A stretch of 40,215 nt of DNA from an uncultured Lachnospiraceae bacterium (GTDB lineage: Bacteria; Bacillota; Clostridia; Lachnospirales; Lachnospiraceae), in NCBI GenBank assembly GCA_947624815.1, contig CANQME010000017.1, forward strand, positions 1-40,215, read 5' to 3'. Positions 17,421-24,848 of the stretch are shown here, piece after piece. Each line of letters opens with the position of its first letter. The first letter of the stretch is position 1. A program made the position numbers and the translations under genes. The notes below the pieces were generated by a model that ran no database searches, had not been told where the DNA came from, and worked only from the letters and a program-made list of their open reading frames with translations.

Positions 17421-17470
17421 TTTATTAAAAACGCCCCTAAAGGCAAAGTTTTTCATTGCCTCTTAGGGGC
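17421..17470 (-). terminator. Strong terminator hairpin just upstream of terS
   Basis: Minus strand: GCCCCTAA...GGCAA pairs with TTGCC...TTAGGGGC across a short A-rich loop, followed by GTTTTTAAT. It ends only ~24 nt before terS. Transcripts entering the late operon from upstream must pass it, so it may be a regulatory attenuator. Confidence 0.8.
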
Positions 17471-17491
17471 CTGAGGGCCTCACATTTTCAT

Positions 17492-17523
17492 AAAAAAAGA
17501 TCGGTACAAGATATTTCTGTACC
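17492..17523 (-). terminator. Second terminator-like hairpin in the late leader
   Basis: Minus strand: GGTACA, a 9-nt loop, TGTACC, then GATCTTTTTTT. The stem is short (6 bp) but the T-run is good. It lies between the late promoter candidate and the stronger hairpin at 17421-17470. Confidence 0.55.
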
Positions 17524-17542
17524 AATCCATTTGTCCAGTATA

Positions 17543-17572
17543 AACATAAACTGACCGCCACTATACTGTCAA
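17543..17572 (-). promoter_or_regulatory. Candidate late promoter
   Basis: Minus strand: TTGACA (17567-17572), 18-bp spacer, TATGTT (17543-17548). A better -10 (TATACT, 17537-17542) lies too far from this -35 for unaided recognition. The poor core fits an activator-dependent late promoter. The direct repeats at 17587-17650 lie just upstream. Confidence 0.45.
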
Positions 17573-17586
17573 CTACTATTTGATAG

Positions 17587-17650
17587 GTTTTTATAGGTTT
17601 ATGTATGTTTTTATAGGTTTATGTATGTTTTTATAGGTTCATATAGGTTT
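17587..17650. repeat. 20-bp direct repeats upstream of the late promoter
   Basis: Two exact copies of GTTTTTATAGGTTTATGTAT (17587-17606, 17607-17626) plus a third copy starting at 17627 that is identical for 13 bp. They span the 3' end of the ArpU-like gene and the region just upstream of the candidate late -35. This is the expected position for an activator binding site, probably of the ArpU-like protein itself (inference). Confidence 0.75.
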
Positions 17651-18075
17651 TCATATGTCTGTTCAAAATTCTGTAAGGCTTTTTTATGCAACTCCAGCAC
17701 ATAAGAATAAGACAGCCTCATCTCATCAGCAGCCACTTTCATGCTTTTGGACTGTACATACACCTTAAATAAAATCTGTATGTGCTTTGGCTCATGCAAC
17801 CCCCTGATCTCACCTATGATCTTGTTGCGGGTCATAGTAAGACGTTCTATTTCAGCGTCTATATGCTTTTCAAAGTCAACATACTTGGATACATCGTCAC
17901 ACAGTCTGTCGCCACGAAGGGTTGTCTGAACCCTGTCTTTAGAATAGTCAGATCCGCCCGGGCTTTCCGCACGGGCTTTCATATCTGCAAGCAGTTCCCG
18001 GTCTTGGCTAATCGTTATATCAAATAATTCCAGCTGCTTTAAATATTTTTTTGCCGTTAATTTCTTTTCCGCCAT
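17611..18075 (-). CDS. ArpU/RinA-type phage late transcription regulator
   Basis: 154 residues from the ATG at 18075 (MAEKKLTAKKYLKQLELFD). The N-terminal half is helical, with a FEKHIDAEIERLTMTRNKII helix. The C-terminal part (ILFKVYVQSKSMKVAADEMR, LSYSYVLELHKKALQNFEQ) is a sigma-70 region 4-like HTH, as in ArpU/RinA/DUF1492 proteins, which activate phage late genes. It has its own -10 (18111-18116) and is preceded by a terminator, so it is a separate unit. Its 3' end is made of direct repeats that may be its own binding site. Confidence 0.85.
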   Translation of the reverse strand: MAEKKLTAKKYLKQLELFDITISQDRELLADMKARAESPGGSDYSKDRVQTTLRGDRLCDDVSKYVDFEKHIDAEIERLTMTRNKIIGEIRGLHEPKHIQILFKVYVQSKSMKVAADEMRLSYSYVLELHKKALQNFEQTYENLYEPIKTYINL

Positions 18076-18110
18076 ATGCTGCCCCCGTCCCTTTATGAAT
18101 ATTATACTAT

Positions 18111-18116
18111 AAGTAC
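18111..18116 (-). promoter_or_regulatory. -10 element of the ArpU-like gene promoter
   Basis: TATAAT on the minus strand ~35 nt before the start codon. It lies between the terminator at 18152-18186 and the gene. No convincing -35 is seen at 17 bp, so the promoter may be weak or activator-dependent. Confidence 0.5.
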
Positions 18117-18151
18117 TCCTAAAAGGCATCAGGAACTTTGGATTTTTCTTT

Positions 18152-18186
18152 GCAAAACAAAAGGGATCAGCACTTTCACTGACCCC
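18152..18186 (-). terminator. Terminator ending the early transcript before the ArpU-like gene
   Basis: Minus strand: GGGGTCA, 10-nt loop, TGATCCC (one G-U pair), then TTTTGTTTTG. It separates the early/replication operon from the late regulator. Confidence 0.75.
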
Positions 18187-18194
18187 TATCCCCG

Positions 18195-18210
18195 GTTGCA
18201 CCGGTGCAAC
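18195..18210. repeat. 16-bp palindrome copy 2 (GTTGCACCGGTGCAAC)
   Basis: Perfect copy nine bases upstream (in minus-strand sense) of the terminator before the ArpU-like gene. It shares CGG on one side and CTTGCC on the other with copy 1, giving 23 identical bases. Confidence 0.85.
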
Positions 18211-18256
18211 TTGCCTTTATAGATTTCTCCCCGCACTTACTGCTATTTGGCAACCT

Positions 18257-18343
18257 TCAAATCACGCCTTTTGCGCCTGCTGCCATGAGGGCCTCTTTCA
18301 GGTTCTCCCTCCTAGATCCTCTTTTCCTCGCAACTCTTGTCAC
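18257..18343 (-). CDS. Possible 28-aa basic peptide, GTG start
   Basis: Short frame starting at a GTG that overlaps the stop of the 53-aa gene (GTGA) and encoding a basic peptide (TRVARKRGSRRENLKEALMA and a short tail). The overlap suggests coupled translation. No good ribosome binding site and very short, so this is tentative. Confidence 0.25.
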   Translation of the reverse strand: MTRVARKRGSRRENLKEALMAAGAKGVI

Positions 18344-18501
18344 TTACTCGTCTTGCAGGCATTTTCTGGCTTGATCTGGCCGTACCTGCGGATGTATGTC
18401 AGATGATATGGCTCCCGGCGGCCCGCTATCACCGCCCCCTGGCACGGCCTTGGAACATCCGATCCCACTTCTCCTATCGGCCCCTGTTTTTTCACTCTCA
18501 T
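18340..18501 (-). CDS. 53-aa phage protein, unknown
   Basis: Basic 53-residue frame with an excellent ribosome binding site (AAAGGAGGGCAGA before ATG). It starts MRVKKQGPIGEVGSDVPRPC and ends with YHLTYIRRYGQIKPENACK plus a short tail. It lies downstream of the HNH-like gene after a GC-rich hairpin (GGGGC/GCCCC). Short length hides it from usual gene callers. The upstream site makes translation likely. Function unknown. Confidence 0.6.
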   Translation of the reverse strand: MRVKKQGPIGEVGSDVPRPCQGAVIAGRREPYHLTYIRRYGQIKPENACKTSK

Positions 18502-18568
18502 TCTGCCCTCCTTTCCGGGGCCCCGTTTACCGGGCGGAGCCCCAGGAATGTTTTATTGTGATGAACCC

Positions 18569-18883
18569 TCAAAAGGCTGTGTAGTCCCTGCCAAATATCC
18601 TCATCCATTCGGCATGGGAATGTCTTGTCTCAAAGGCCTCCTGTGCTTTTTTCTGCAGGAAGCACTGCTGTTGGATATTGTTATGTACCGCGCCCGGTCC
18701 TTCCCTATGATGCTGGCGGCATAGATACACCTTCAAGCCGTACCTCTCCGACAGTCTCCGATTGGCCGTCCCAGGCATCACATGGTGTTCCTCCAAATCG
18801 GTCCGAAGCGCATAGTCCTGGTTCTGCAGGACGCATAGGTAACACGTTCCTTCTTTCTTGTCGTGCAGGATGCTCTTACTCAT
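18569..18883 (-). CDS. HNH-like zinc-binding phage protein
   Basis: 104 residues from the ATG at 18883, which overlaps the upstream stop (ATGAGTAA). It has a CYLC pair at ~14-17, a central LEEHHVMPGTANRRLSERYG segment and a second KVYLCRQHH site, followed by GPGAVHNN. This arrangement, two Cys/His pairs around His-His, is that of compact HNH/NinG-like phage nucleases. It is likely a recombination-associated endonuclease, but catalytic activity is not proven. It ends the early operon before the small ORFs at 18.3-18.5 kb. Confidence 0.65.
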   Translation of the reverse strand: MSKSILHDKKEGTCYLCVLQNQDYALRTDLEEHHVMPGTANRRLSERYGLKVYLCRQHHREGPGAVHNNIQQQCFLQKKAQEAFETRHSHAEWMRIFGRDYTAF

Positions 18884-20207
18884 AGGAACCGTCAATACCT
18901 CCCGCCGTCTCCCTAGCCTCCATGGCCGCATGGATATCTCCGGCCAACTGGTCTGCCGCCAGGTACGCTGTTTTTATGTCGTGCCAGACAGGGTGCTCCC
19001 CCGCTTGACGCATGGCCGACTGCAGCACTTTATAAGATTCCATGGCCGTCCGCCACCGCAGCAGCCAGTCCATTCTTTGCGGATCCTCCTGGAGCGCCCC
19101 GTGCTGACCTTCTGGCACGATCCCGTCATAATTCTCCAGCCCCATCTGGCCCGGAATTACATCTTCTTCCAGAGACGTCTGGACACCTGCTGCCATGCGG
19201 GAGCCCTGGACGCCTGCTGCCGTACTGGTTCCCTTGGTGTCGGCCGCCGTATCGGCTGTTTCCTGCATTATCTGGCTGTCTTGGCAATCTTCCCGGTCTG
19301 CCGTCTTTTGAGGCGCTTCCTGAGACGCCTGGTTCGTCCTATGGGTGTTTTCTGACGCCTTGACCACCTTTGGCTTTGCCCGTCCCGTCCTGTCGGCTTC
19401 TGCCACCGGCATCTGCCTGTGATAGGTGGCAGCCCAGGATTCCTCCGCTGTGTTCCCCGGGATCAATATCTTTTGAAATGCCCGGCACAGGCTCTCCCAG
19501 GAATACTTTTCCCTGTGGCCATCCCTTATGTTGACCAGGGACACCGCACCTGCGTCCTTCCCGGCGGTCAGCGCCAGCATCAGGCGACCCGTCCCTGGGA
19601 TGGCCTCGCTGTACATCTTCTGCCCGTCCGGCGCCAGGATATCCTGAAGATCATCCTCTGTCAGGCCTTGCCGCCATGCCGCCCAGATATCCCGATAGAT
19701 GTCAGGATGGTGCTCCCCTATCTGATACAGCACCTTTTCCAGATCCGTCTCCAGCGCTGCGGTGGCCTCCGGCTCATTCTCCAGCATCCGCTCGATATCC
19801 GTCACGGCCCTTTCCTCATCTACTTCGTCTTTGAGTGCCTGGATGTCCGCCTTGCTGTACGCCGGTGAAAGGGCTTCGTTCAGCGCATCGGGGAGCTGAA
19901 GCATCAGCGTCAGCTTGGCATACCCGAAGCCCTGGTAGCGGCTCTCCAGCTTGTCCGAACAACCGCCCTCTGCAAAGCGGTCATTTATGCGGATGAACCG
20001 GGACACCTGCGTCTTGTCAAGTCCATATTCTGCCTGGGCAAATTCTGTCACCGAGGAATACCCGGAGCCTTCCAGAATATCTGTGTCCCTGGCTGCCTTC
20101 AGAAGATATCCGATCCGCACGAAGCCCTCTGCCGCCCTGGATAGCTCTGTATCCAACTGTTTCTTGTAGGACGGATAGTCCGCCCATCTTGTTATCCCAT
20201 CCATCAT
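18876..20207 (-). CDS. Large phage protein with ParB/DUF3102-like N-terminus, unknown role
   Basis: 443 residues from the ATG at 20207, which overlaps the PcfJ-like stop as ATGA after GGAGGTAAC. Residues ~1-130 contain GFVRIGYLLKAARDTDILEG and VTEFAQAEYGLDKTQVSRFI, an HTH-like segment reminiscent of DUF3102/Noc-type DNA-binding proteins in mobile elements. Residues ~290-370 are a disordered Ala/Gln/Thr linker with GVQGSRMAAGVQTSL-type repeats. The C-terminal ~85 residues are helical. It may bind DNA in replication or partition, which is inference only. Confidence 0.6.
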   Translation of the reverse strand: MMDGITRWADYPSYKKQLDTELSRAAEGFVRIGYLLKAARDTDILEGSGYSSVTEFAQAEYGLDKTQVSRFIRINDRFAEGGCSDKLESRYQGFGYAKLTLMLQLPDALNEALSPAYSKADIQALKDEVDEERAVTDIERMLENEPEATAALETDLEKVLYQIGEHHPDIYRDIWAAWRQGLTEDDLQDILAPDGQKMYSEAIPGTGRLMLALTAGKDAGAVSLVNIRDGHREKYSWESLCRAFQKILIPGNTAEESWAATYHRQMPVAEADRTGRAKPKVVKASENTHRTNQASQEAPQKTADREDCQDSQIMQETADTAADTKGTSTAAGVQGSRMAAGVQTSLEEDVIPGQMGLENYDGIVPEGQHGALQEDPQRMDWLLRWRTAMESYKVLQSAMRQAGEHPVWHDIKTAYLAADQLAGDIHAAMEARETAGGIDGSYE

Positions 20208-22354
20208 GTTACCTCCATAAAGTCTTGTTCCAACACATCTGCCAACAGCTTCCCCTGGAGCCTGCCATGCCATATCTTATTGCCATTTTCCCGCAGCTTG
20301 GCTATGTTCTTCTTCCGTTTCCGATCTGCCTCCCTGGCCAGGCTCTTTTCCTCCTCCGTCAGGCGCTTTTTTATTTCCGTCTGCCATTTCCGCAGGAATG
20401 GCAGCGCTTCTTTCAGGTCTTCGTTCTGATTGTCCCCTGTCGTCCGCTTCTGGCGGATATTGCCTCCCGGTTCGACCTCCAGGGTGTACCATGGATTGTC
20501 CTCCTCCCCGGCACGCCGCAGGAACAACAGATAAGACTCCCTCTGGCTGATTCGGTCATAATAATAATCGCAGCTATGGACGCAGTGCTTCAGGATAGTC
20601 CCTTCGCGCACGATATCATAGATCCCTTTCGGCGCCCGGATGCAGTAAGTCCCATCGGTATATTCATACTTTCCGAGCGTCCCGCATACCTTTTCCACCT
20701 CCGGGAATCTCTTTGCCACGGCCATTGCCGTCTTCAGCATTCCATCCCGCATTAAAAGCTCCACCAGATCATCATGGGCCGTTTTCAGATCTTTGGGCCG
20801 GAGGATCATATCTTTCCCCAGATCCATCTTTAACTGCCTGGCCATATTCAGATAGTCACGCCAGGTACAGAGCGCCTGGTGCACTGTCTCTCCTGTCACA
20901 GCCTGCTGCCGGAGAAGATAGTGATGTATCTTCACCAGGGATAGCCGCCGCCGGAACTCATCCAGTTCCAAAGGGCGTATATTCCCACCTGCAAAGTACT
21001 GGATCGTTTCGTCCGGCCAGACGGTGTCCTCCTCCTTTTCAAGCTGCAGCCATTCCAGATGCGCTATCCCGCTGCCCATGCTGACAAGGCGGCCCAGTCT
21101 GGCCCGGTCGATCCGCAATAGACTGGTCAGACTGGTCTGGGACGCATCCACCATGCGATGAAAGAAATATGCTGACGAGTAGATACGGCCGTCTATCAAC
21201 TCCTGCACCATCCGTGCCAGCCCGGCCTTAGCAATCAGCTCTACGTAAGGGTAGTCCATCTCTAATTTCATGTATCCGGCGGCGTTTACCGGCAGCCCGC
21301 TCCTCAACATTGCCGCCAGGCCGGATCGTCTCCCCAGAGTGTCCATCAAGGCCGGCAGGGTACGGGGATAGACTTTGTCCGCTCTGAAATCTCTATGACT
21401 CCATTTCCCATCACTTATTTTGGTTTTGTTCCATCGGTCGTACTTATTCTTGTAAGCCCCATACCGATAGACGTCTATCTTCCCGTCCCGCCACAGGATC
21501 CGTTCGACTTCTGCCCAGTATAGTTCCTGCGTCCGATACTTATCCGTACTGACACCCCCGCCAACGTCAAACTGGCGCAGGACAAACCCGCCCCGGATTC
21601 TCTGGATGAGAATCCCGCCGCCGCTGTACTCTACACGCCCCACACGCCCGACCGAGATAAATTCCGATGTTTTGCCGCACACAGGGCAGCATCCTTTCTT
21701 CCTGTGATACGGCATCCTTTTCAGCCGGACGTCTTTGCCGCATCTCATGCAATACGCCGTCCTGGCGCCGCCTTTTTGATATTCGTAAAAAAGATAGTTC
21801 TTCTCAGGCCCCTCTTTTTTCAGCCACTTGATAAAGCTATCCGTCACCGGCGGAATGAGGGCCATGTCATCGTCCCAGGGCTTCTGCTCCTTTGCCTCCG
21901 CCGCCTTTAGCCGCAGCTGGCTTATATTCAGCTGCCAGTCCCAGATCCTCTCTATCCCTTTCTTTTCTGTCTTCCCTATACAGGGCAGGGCATCGATGTT
22001 TTGGACAGTGGCCCTGGTCATGAATTGTCTTTTTATCCGCGAGGGATAACAATATAATCCATATTCTGGTGGCCAGGGCAGATTTTTTATCATGGCCTTC
22101 AGCCATTTTTCTTCCAGGCCCGCGTCGTCCAGCGCCCTGGTGATCCATTCCAGCCCATCCGGGTCAATGAATATTTCAAACCTGGGGGTGCATATGCCTG
22201 CTGCCACCTTTTCCGGCAGGAAGACCGCAACCTTGAGGTATTTGCCAAATATCCGGGCCCGCAAAAACAACGTATGCCTCTGCCGCAACACTTCGGCCAT
22301 CATTCCCTGCGTCGCATCCATCCGCGGGAGCTTCCTCAGTTCCGCCTTAACCAT
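20204..22354 (-). CDS. PcfJ-like protein
   Basis: 716 residues from the ATG at 22354, which overlaps the upstream stop. A zinc ribbon lies at ~215-245 (CMRCGKDVRLKRMPYHRK, then CCPVCGK). The C-terminal PcfJ domain has GTILKHCVHSCDYYYDRISQ, a YLLFLRRA strand and PWYTLEVEPGGNIRQKRTTG. PcfJ proteins occur in conjugative plasmids, ICEs and prophages, often beside PcfK, and their biochemical role is not established. The pairing with the PcfK/AcrIIA9-like gene two positions upstream follows that pattern. Confidence 0.85.
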   Translation of the reverse strand: MVKAELRKLPRMDATQGMMAEVLRQRHTLFLRARIFGKYLKVAVFLPEKVAAGICTPRFEIFIDPDGLEWITRALDDAGLEEKWLKAMIKNLPWPPEYGLYCYPSRIKRQFMTRATVQNIDALPCIGKTEKKGIERIWDWQLNISQLRLKAAEAKEQKPWDDDMALIPPVTDSFIKWLKKEGPEKNYLFYEYQKGGARTAYCMRCGKDVRLKRMPYHRKKGCCPVCGKTSEFISVGRVGRVEYSGGGILIQRIRGGFVLRQFDVGGGVSTDKYRTQELYWAEVERILWRDGKIDVYRYGAYKNKYDRWNKTKISDGKWSHRDFRADKVYPRTLPALMDTLGRRSGLAAMLRSGLPVNAAGYMKLEMDYPYVELIAKAGLARMVQELIDGRIYSSAYFFHRMVDASQTSLTSLLRIDRARLGRLVSMGSGIAHLEWLQLEKEEDTVWPDETIQYFAGGNIRPLELDEFRRRLSLVKIHHYLLRQQAVTGETVHQALCTWRDYLNMARQLKMDLGKDMILRPKDLKTAHDDLVELLMRDGMLKTAMAVAKRFPEVEKVCGTLGKYEYTDGTYCIRAPKGIYDIVREGTILKHCVHSCDYYYDRISQRESYLLFLRRAGEEDNPWYTLEVEPGGNIRQKRTTGDNQNEDLKEALPFLRKWQTEIKKRLTEEEKSLAREADRKRKKNIAKLRENGNKIWHGRLQGKLLADVLEQDFMEVT

Positions 22355-22895
22355 CCTGACGCCTCCCATCCGCTCCGTACAAGACATCCGGGAGATACTC
22401 CTGCCCGTCTATCTGGTACACTGCTATCTGCCTGATTTTTCTGGTCTTTGCATATTCCTTGAGCAGGAACAGGGTAGCCCCTCTTTTGCCGGATGCGGCA
22501 GGATGTTTCCCCCGCACGACGATAACGTCATCCCCTTTCCTGCCCTCATATCTGTCCCGGTGAACCAGACCGCTGTATGCCCTCTCGGGATGCAGTTCCA
22601 TCCATCTGCACTCCAGAAGGCACAGCTCCGCCCGGGTAATTTCTTTCAGAATCTCCAGCTGCGTACAGGATATCCTGCCCTTCCCGTCCTCATGGATATC
22701 CCCTTGGGCATCCACAATGCAATATTTGCCTTCGGGATACCACCGCAGCACTTCGATGGGTTCCTCCACACAGTGGAAGCCCGTCTGTGCACACTGCGCC
22801 CTGGCCTCCGTATATGTCTTCCCGACCTCATAGGAATAGGTTCCCTTCCCCTTGGTACAGGCAAGATCCCTGTTAAACCCTTTGTATGCTCTCAT
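22347..22895 (-). CDS. DUF7666-like phage protein
   Basis: 182 residues from the ATG at 22895, which forms an ATGA overlap with the gene before it. The N-terminus MRAYKGFNRDLACTKGKGTY, then YTEARAQCAQTGFHCVEEPI, is the pattern of DUF7666-type proteins (KGF..., then a GFH-C segment), which are frequent in phages and plasmids. The C-terminal half is basic. Function unknown. It sits between the PcfK-like and PcfJ-like genes. Confidence 0.65.
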   Translation of the reverse strand: MRAYKGFNRDLACTKGKGTYSYEVGKTYTEARAQCAQTGFHCVEEPIEVLRWYPEGKYCIVDAQGDIHEDGKGRISCTQLEILKEITRAELCLLECRWMELHPERAYSGLVHRDRYEGRKGDDVIVVRGKHPAASGKRGATLFLLKEYAKTRKIRQIAVYQIDGQEYLPDVLYGADGRRQDG

Positions 22896-23392
22896 TCCCC
22901 GCCTCCCAGATAATAGTCCGTCACAGTCTTCTTGACCTGCCGCCTGTTTGGGCAACCCATGTACAGCGGTATCTGCAAAGGTTTCAAATCCCCGCCTACC
23001 CGCACCTTGGTCTGGTTGACGATCTCATCAGATACCCGTACTTTCCCCTCAAAAGCCGTCTGCAGCAGCCTGGAAAACAGCCCGCACAGGCTTTTTTCCA
23101 GGATCGCCGCCTGCAGTGCCTCATCATCGCAGGCCATGTCCATCACCGTCTCCAGCCAGTCCAATAGACCACCCTCCAGTTTCAGCCGCTTGCCCTCCTG
23201 CTTCAGCCGACCGACCGCGGCCATGAGGGGTGTGGCAAAATCTCCTACATCTGCCAGATAATCCTCCACATCTGATTTTTCCAGGCCACAATCCTCTGCC
23301 AGCTCATACAGCGCCTTCGTGTCGCCTGCCTGCCTGAGCCGCTGCGCCTGCCCGTTGATTTCCTCCAATGTCCGATATTTTTCCTGTCCCAT
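22892..23392 (-). CDS. PcfK / AcrIIA9-family-like protein
   Basis: 166 residues and helical, with an acidic N-terminal part (GLEKSDVEDYLADVGDF). The central LEKSLCGLFSRLLQTAFEGK and VRVSDEIVNQTKVRVGGDL resemble PcfK-type proteins, some of which are annotated as AcrIIA9-family Cas9 inhibitors. The match is by eye to the general pattern, so anti-CRISPR activity is only a possibility. It lies upstream of the PcfJ-like gene. A 16-bp palindrome (23409-23424) sits just before its AAAAGGAGGAG ribosome binding site. Confidence 0.55.
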   Translation of the reverse strand: MGQEKYRTLEEINGQAQRLRQAGDTKALYELAEDCGLEKSDVEDYLADVGDFATPLMAAVGRLKQEGKRLKLEGGLLDWLETVMDMACDDEALQAAILEKSLCGLFSRLLQTAFEGKVRVSDEIVNQTKVRVGGDLKPLQIPLYMGCPNRRQVKKTVTDYYLGGGE

Positions 23393-23408
23393 GTCTCCTC
23401 CTTTTCCT

Positions 23409-23424
23409 GTTGCACCGGTGCAAC
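23409..23424. repeat. 16-bp palindrome copy 3 (GTTGCACCGGTGCAAC)
   Basis: Perfect copy in the 44-bp gap between the RNase H-like and PcfK-like genes. On the minus strand it ends five nt before AAGGAGG and the PcfK-like ATG, so it could control transcription or translation of that gene. Confidence 0.85.
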
Positions 23425-23436
23425 TTTCCCATTCCG

Positions 23437-23940
23437 TCAGTACCTGTCACCGACGGGCACGATAACCTTTTGTTCCACAGCCTCAAATCCCCCCACGCCT
23501 GCTGCCAGGTGCGGCAGCTCATGTTTCATCCACAGGCTGAATTCATGTTTCCCGCATACGGCTTTCAAAATATGTCCTCCGTCTTCCAGTTCAAACAGGA
23601 TCCCCTCCCAGAGGAACAAATCCTTTATCTGCCGGCCTTTGGCGTTCTGCCATCCGCTGCGCTGCCATTCCTGGGGCCACATATTGTTGACAGCCGCCGC
23701 TACATAGAAACACTCCGTATGTACCACGACCTCACAGGCATATACCAGCCGCATCAAGGCATCCCGCAGCGCCAACAGTACCAGCTGGCTTTCCGTGGCG
23801 TCCTCCGCTGCCCGGACGGCTGGCCTGCTCTCATGGAAAGCACCATTCCCCTTTTGGGTTCGCATAATATAGATAGCCTTACCCAGCCCTTTCCCGGACC
23901 CGTGCAGGTCCGTCCCGATATAGACGTCCACCGTCTTCAT
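23437..23940 (-). CDS. RNase H-fold phage protein
   Basis: 167 residues. The first strand VDVYIGTDLHGSGKG carries the first expected acidic residue. The helix DATESQLVLLALRDALMRLV carries the expected Glu. After VVVHTE the usual TDS motif is TEC. Further on, NNMWPQEWQRSGWQNAKGRQ matches the RNase HI segment with W...W and NAKG. It may degrade RNA in RNA-DNA hybrids during phage replication. The replaced third acidic residue (Glu for Asp) makes activity uncertain. It overlaps the HUH gene by 62 nt and has GAGGAGGA before ATG. Confidence 0.7.
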   Translation of the reverse strand: MKTVDVYIGTDLHGSGKGLGKAIYIMRTQKGNGAFHESRPAVRAAEDATESQLVLLALRDALMRLVYACEVVVHTECFYVAAAVNNMWPQEWQRSGWQNAKGRQIKDLFLWEGILFELEDGGHILKAVCGKHEFSLWMKHELPHLAAGVGGFEAVEQKVIVPVGDRY

Positions 23941-24676
23941 CCCGTATCCTCCTCATCGTGTAATACTGATAGGGCAGCCCGTTGTAGGGGTTTACCCCGT
24001 TTATAAGCGTCCCCGGCACCAGTTCCCAGCCCGCCGGCATCCGCGGCTCCCGTCTCCAGGATCTGGCCCTGGAGATATACGGCTTCTCCACTGGCTTGAC
24101 CAGATTTCTGGAACGCATATAGCTGAAATTTTCCCCGGTCTCCTCCCGGCGGATCCTGTCAGAGCTCTCCTTTACCAGGTATTCCGCCAGGCGCCCGTAT
24201 TCCCCGGTATCATCCAGCGGGGAAAAGTATGGCCGTCCCCAGATCCAGAACTGCCCCACCAGTCCTGCCGTACTGTCCCGGCCATCGTGCATATCATTGA
24301 CGATCATGTGCCAGTGGACTGCTCCCCGCTTCCCCGTCTCGCAGGTGATGATATAGCGCAGCTCCCACCCGCGCTGCTTGTATGCCTTCCGCATCCTGTC
24401 CCGGAATTTCCTGATCAGACGCGGCGCATCCTCCTTGCACGGCCTGTCTTCCGGCCTGCAGGTCAATGTGATATGCCAGTCCCCTTCCCCAAAGTTCAGT
24501 TCGATCAGGCGGCGCAGATACTTCTTGCGCTGCCACAGGTTTTGCCGGGCCATCACTTCCGGCGTCTCCTTTACCTTCTTTTCCCGGGGCATACCCGGGG
24601 CTCCATATCTGATGTCATAGTGCTTGGCTATCTCTGCCCTGTCATGGATAAGGCAGACTGTTTTTATATAACTCAT
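23879..24676 (-). CDS. HUH rolling-circle-type replication initiator
   Basis: 265 residues. Motif I is WHITLTCRPEDRP (~67-79), motif II is GAVHWHMIVNDMH (H121 and H123, the metal-binding HUH pair), and motif III is LAEYLVKESSD (Y166, K169). These are the three landmarks of Rep/G2P-type HUH endonucleases, which nick one strand and stay attached through Tyr. Residues ~190-265 are basic. In this prophage it is the probable replication initiator, as gpA is in P2. Inverted repeats near its start could be the origin. Confidence 0.8.
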   Translation of the reverse strand: MSYIKTVCLIHDRAEIAKHYDIRYGAPGMPREKKVKETPEVMARQNLWQRKKYLRRLIELNFGEGDWHITLTCRPEDRPCKEDAPRLIRKFRDRMRKAYKQRGWELRYIITCETGKRGAVHWHMIVNDMHDGRDSTAGLVGQFWIWGRPYFSPLDDTGEYGRLAEYLVKESSDRIRREETGENFSYMRSRNLVKPVEKPYISRARSWRREPRMPAGWELVPGTLINGVNPYNGLPYQYYTMRRIRDEDGGRLYRDGPARVRERAG

Positions 24677-24848
24677 CCCGACGCTCCGATCACTAAGTTT
24701 AATATCCCTAATCGAGATAGGAAAACACTGTAAAATCTAGTAAAAACCGCGTTTTCCACTTGTCTTCCGGGCGCCCATATGGTACAATTATATTGCGTGT
24801 AGATTGTGCCATGTGGGCACCCGGGGCCACCTTCCAGGCGGCCCTTTT
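24677..24848. other. Gene-free gap upstream of the HUH gene; possible origin or leader
   Basis: 172 bp with no convincing gene. It has inverted repeat GGAAAAC/GTTTTCC (24719-24757), palindromes CCATATGG and GGGCGCCC near 24768-24780, a minus-strand TATAAT near 24792-24797 with no clear -35, and hairpin GGGCCACC/GGCGGCCC (~24822-24842) followed by TTTTC on the plus strand. Position next to an HUH initiator makes it the best candidate for a nick site or origin, but that is inference. Confidence 0.4.

Noticed and set aside
17587-17650. CRISPR-like array
   Set aside because: Direct repeats are adjacent without spacers, so this is not a CRISPR. No CRISPR array or cas gene is in the window.
18076-18201. 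Extended start of the ArpU-like gene to 18201
   Set aside because: The extension crosses a terminator, a -10 element and part of the palindrome; family start is at 18075.
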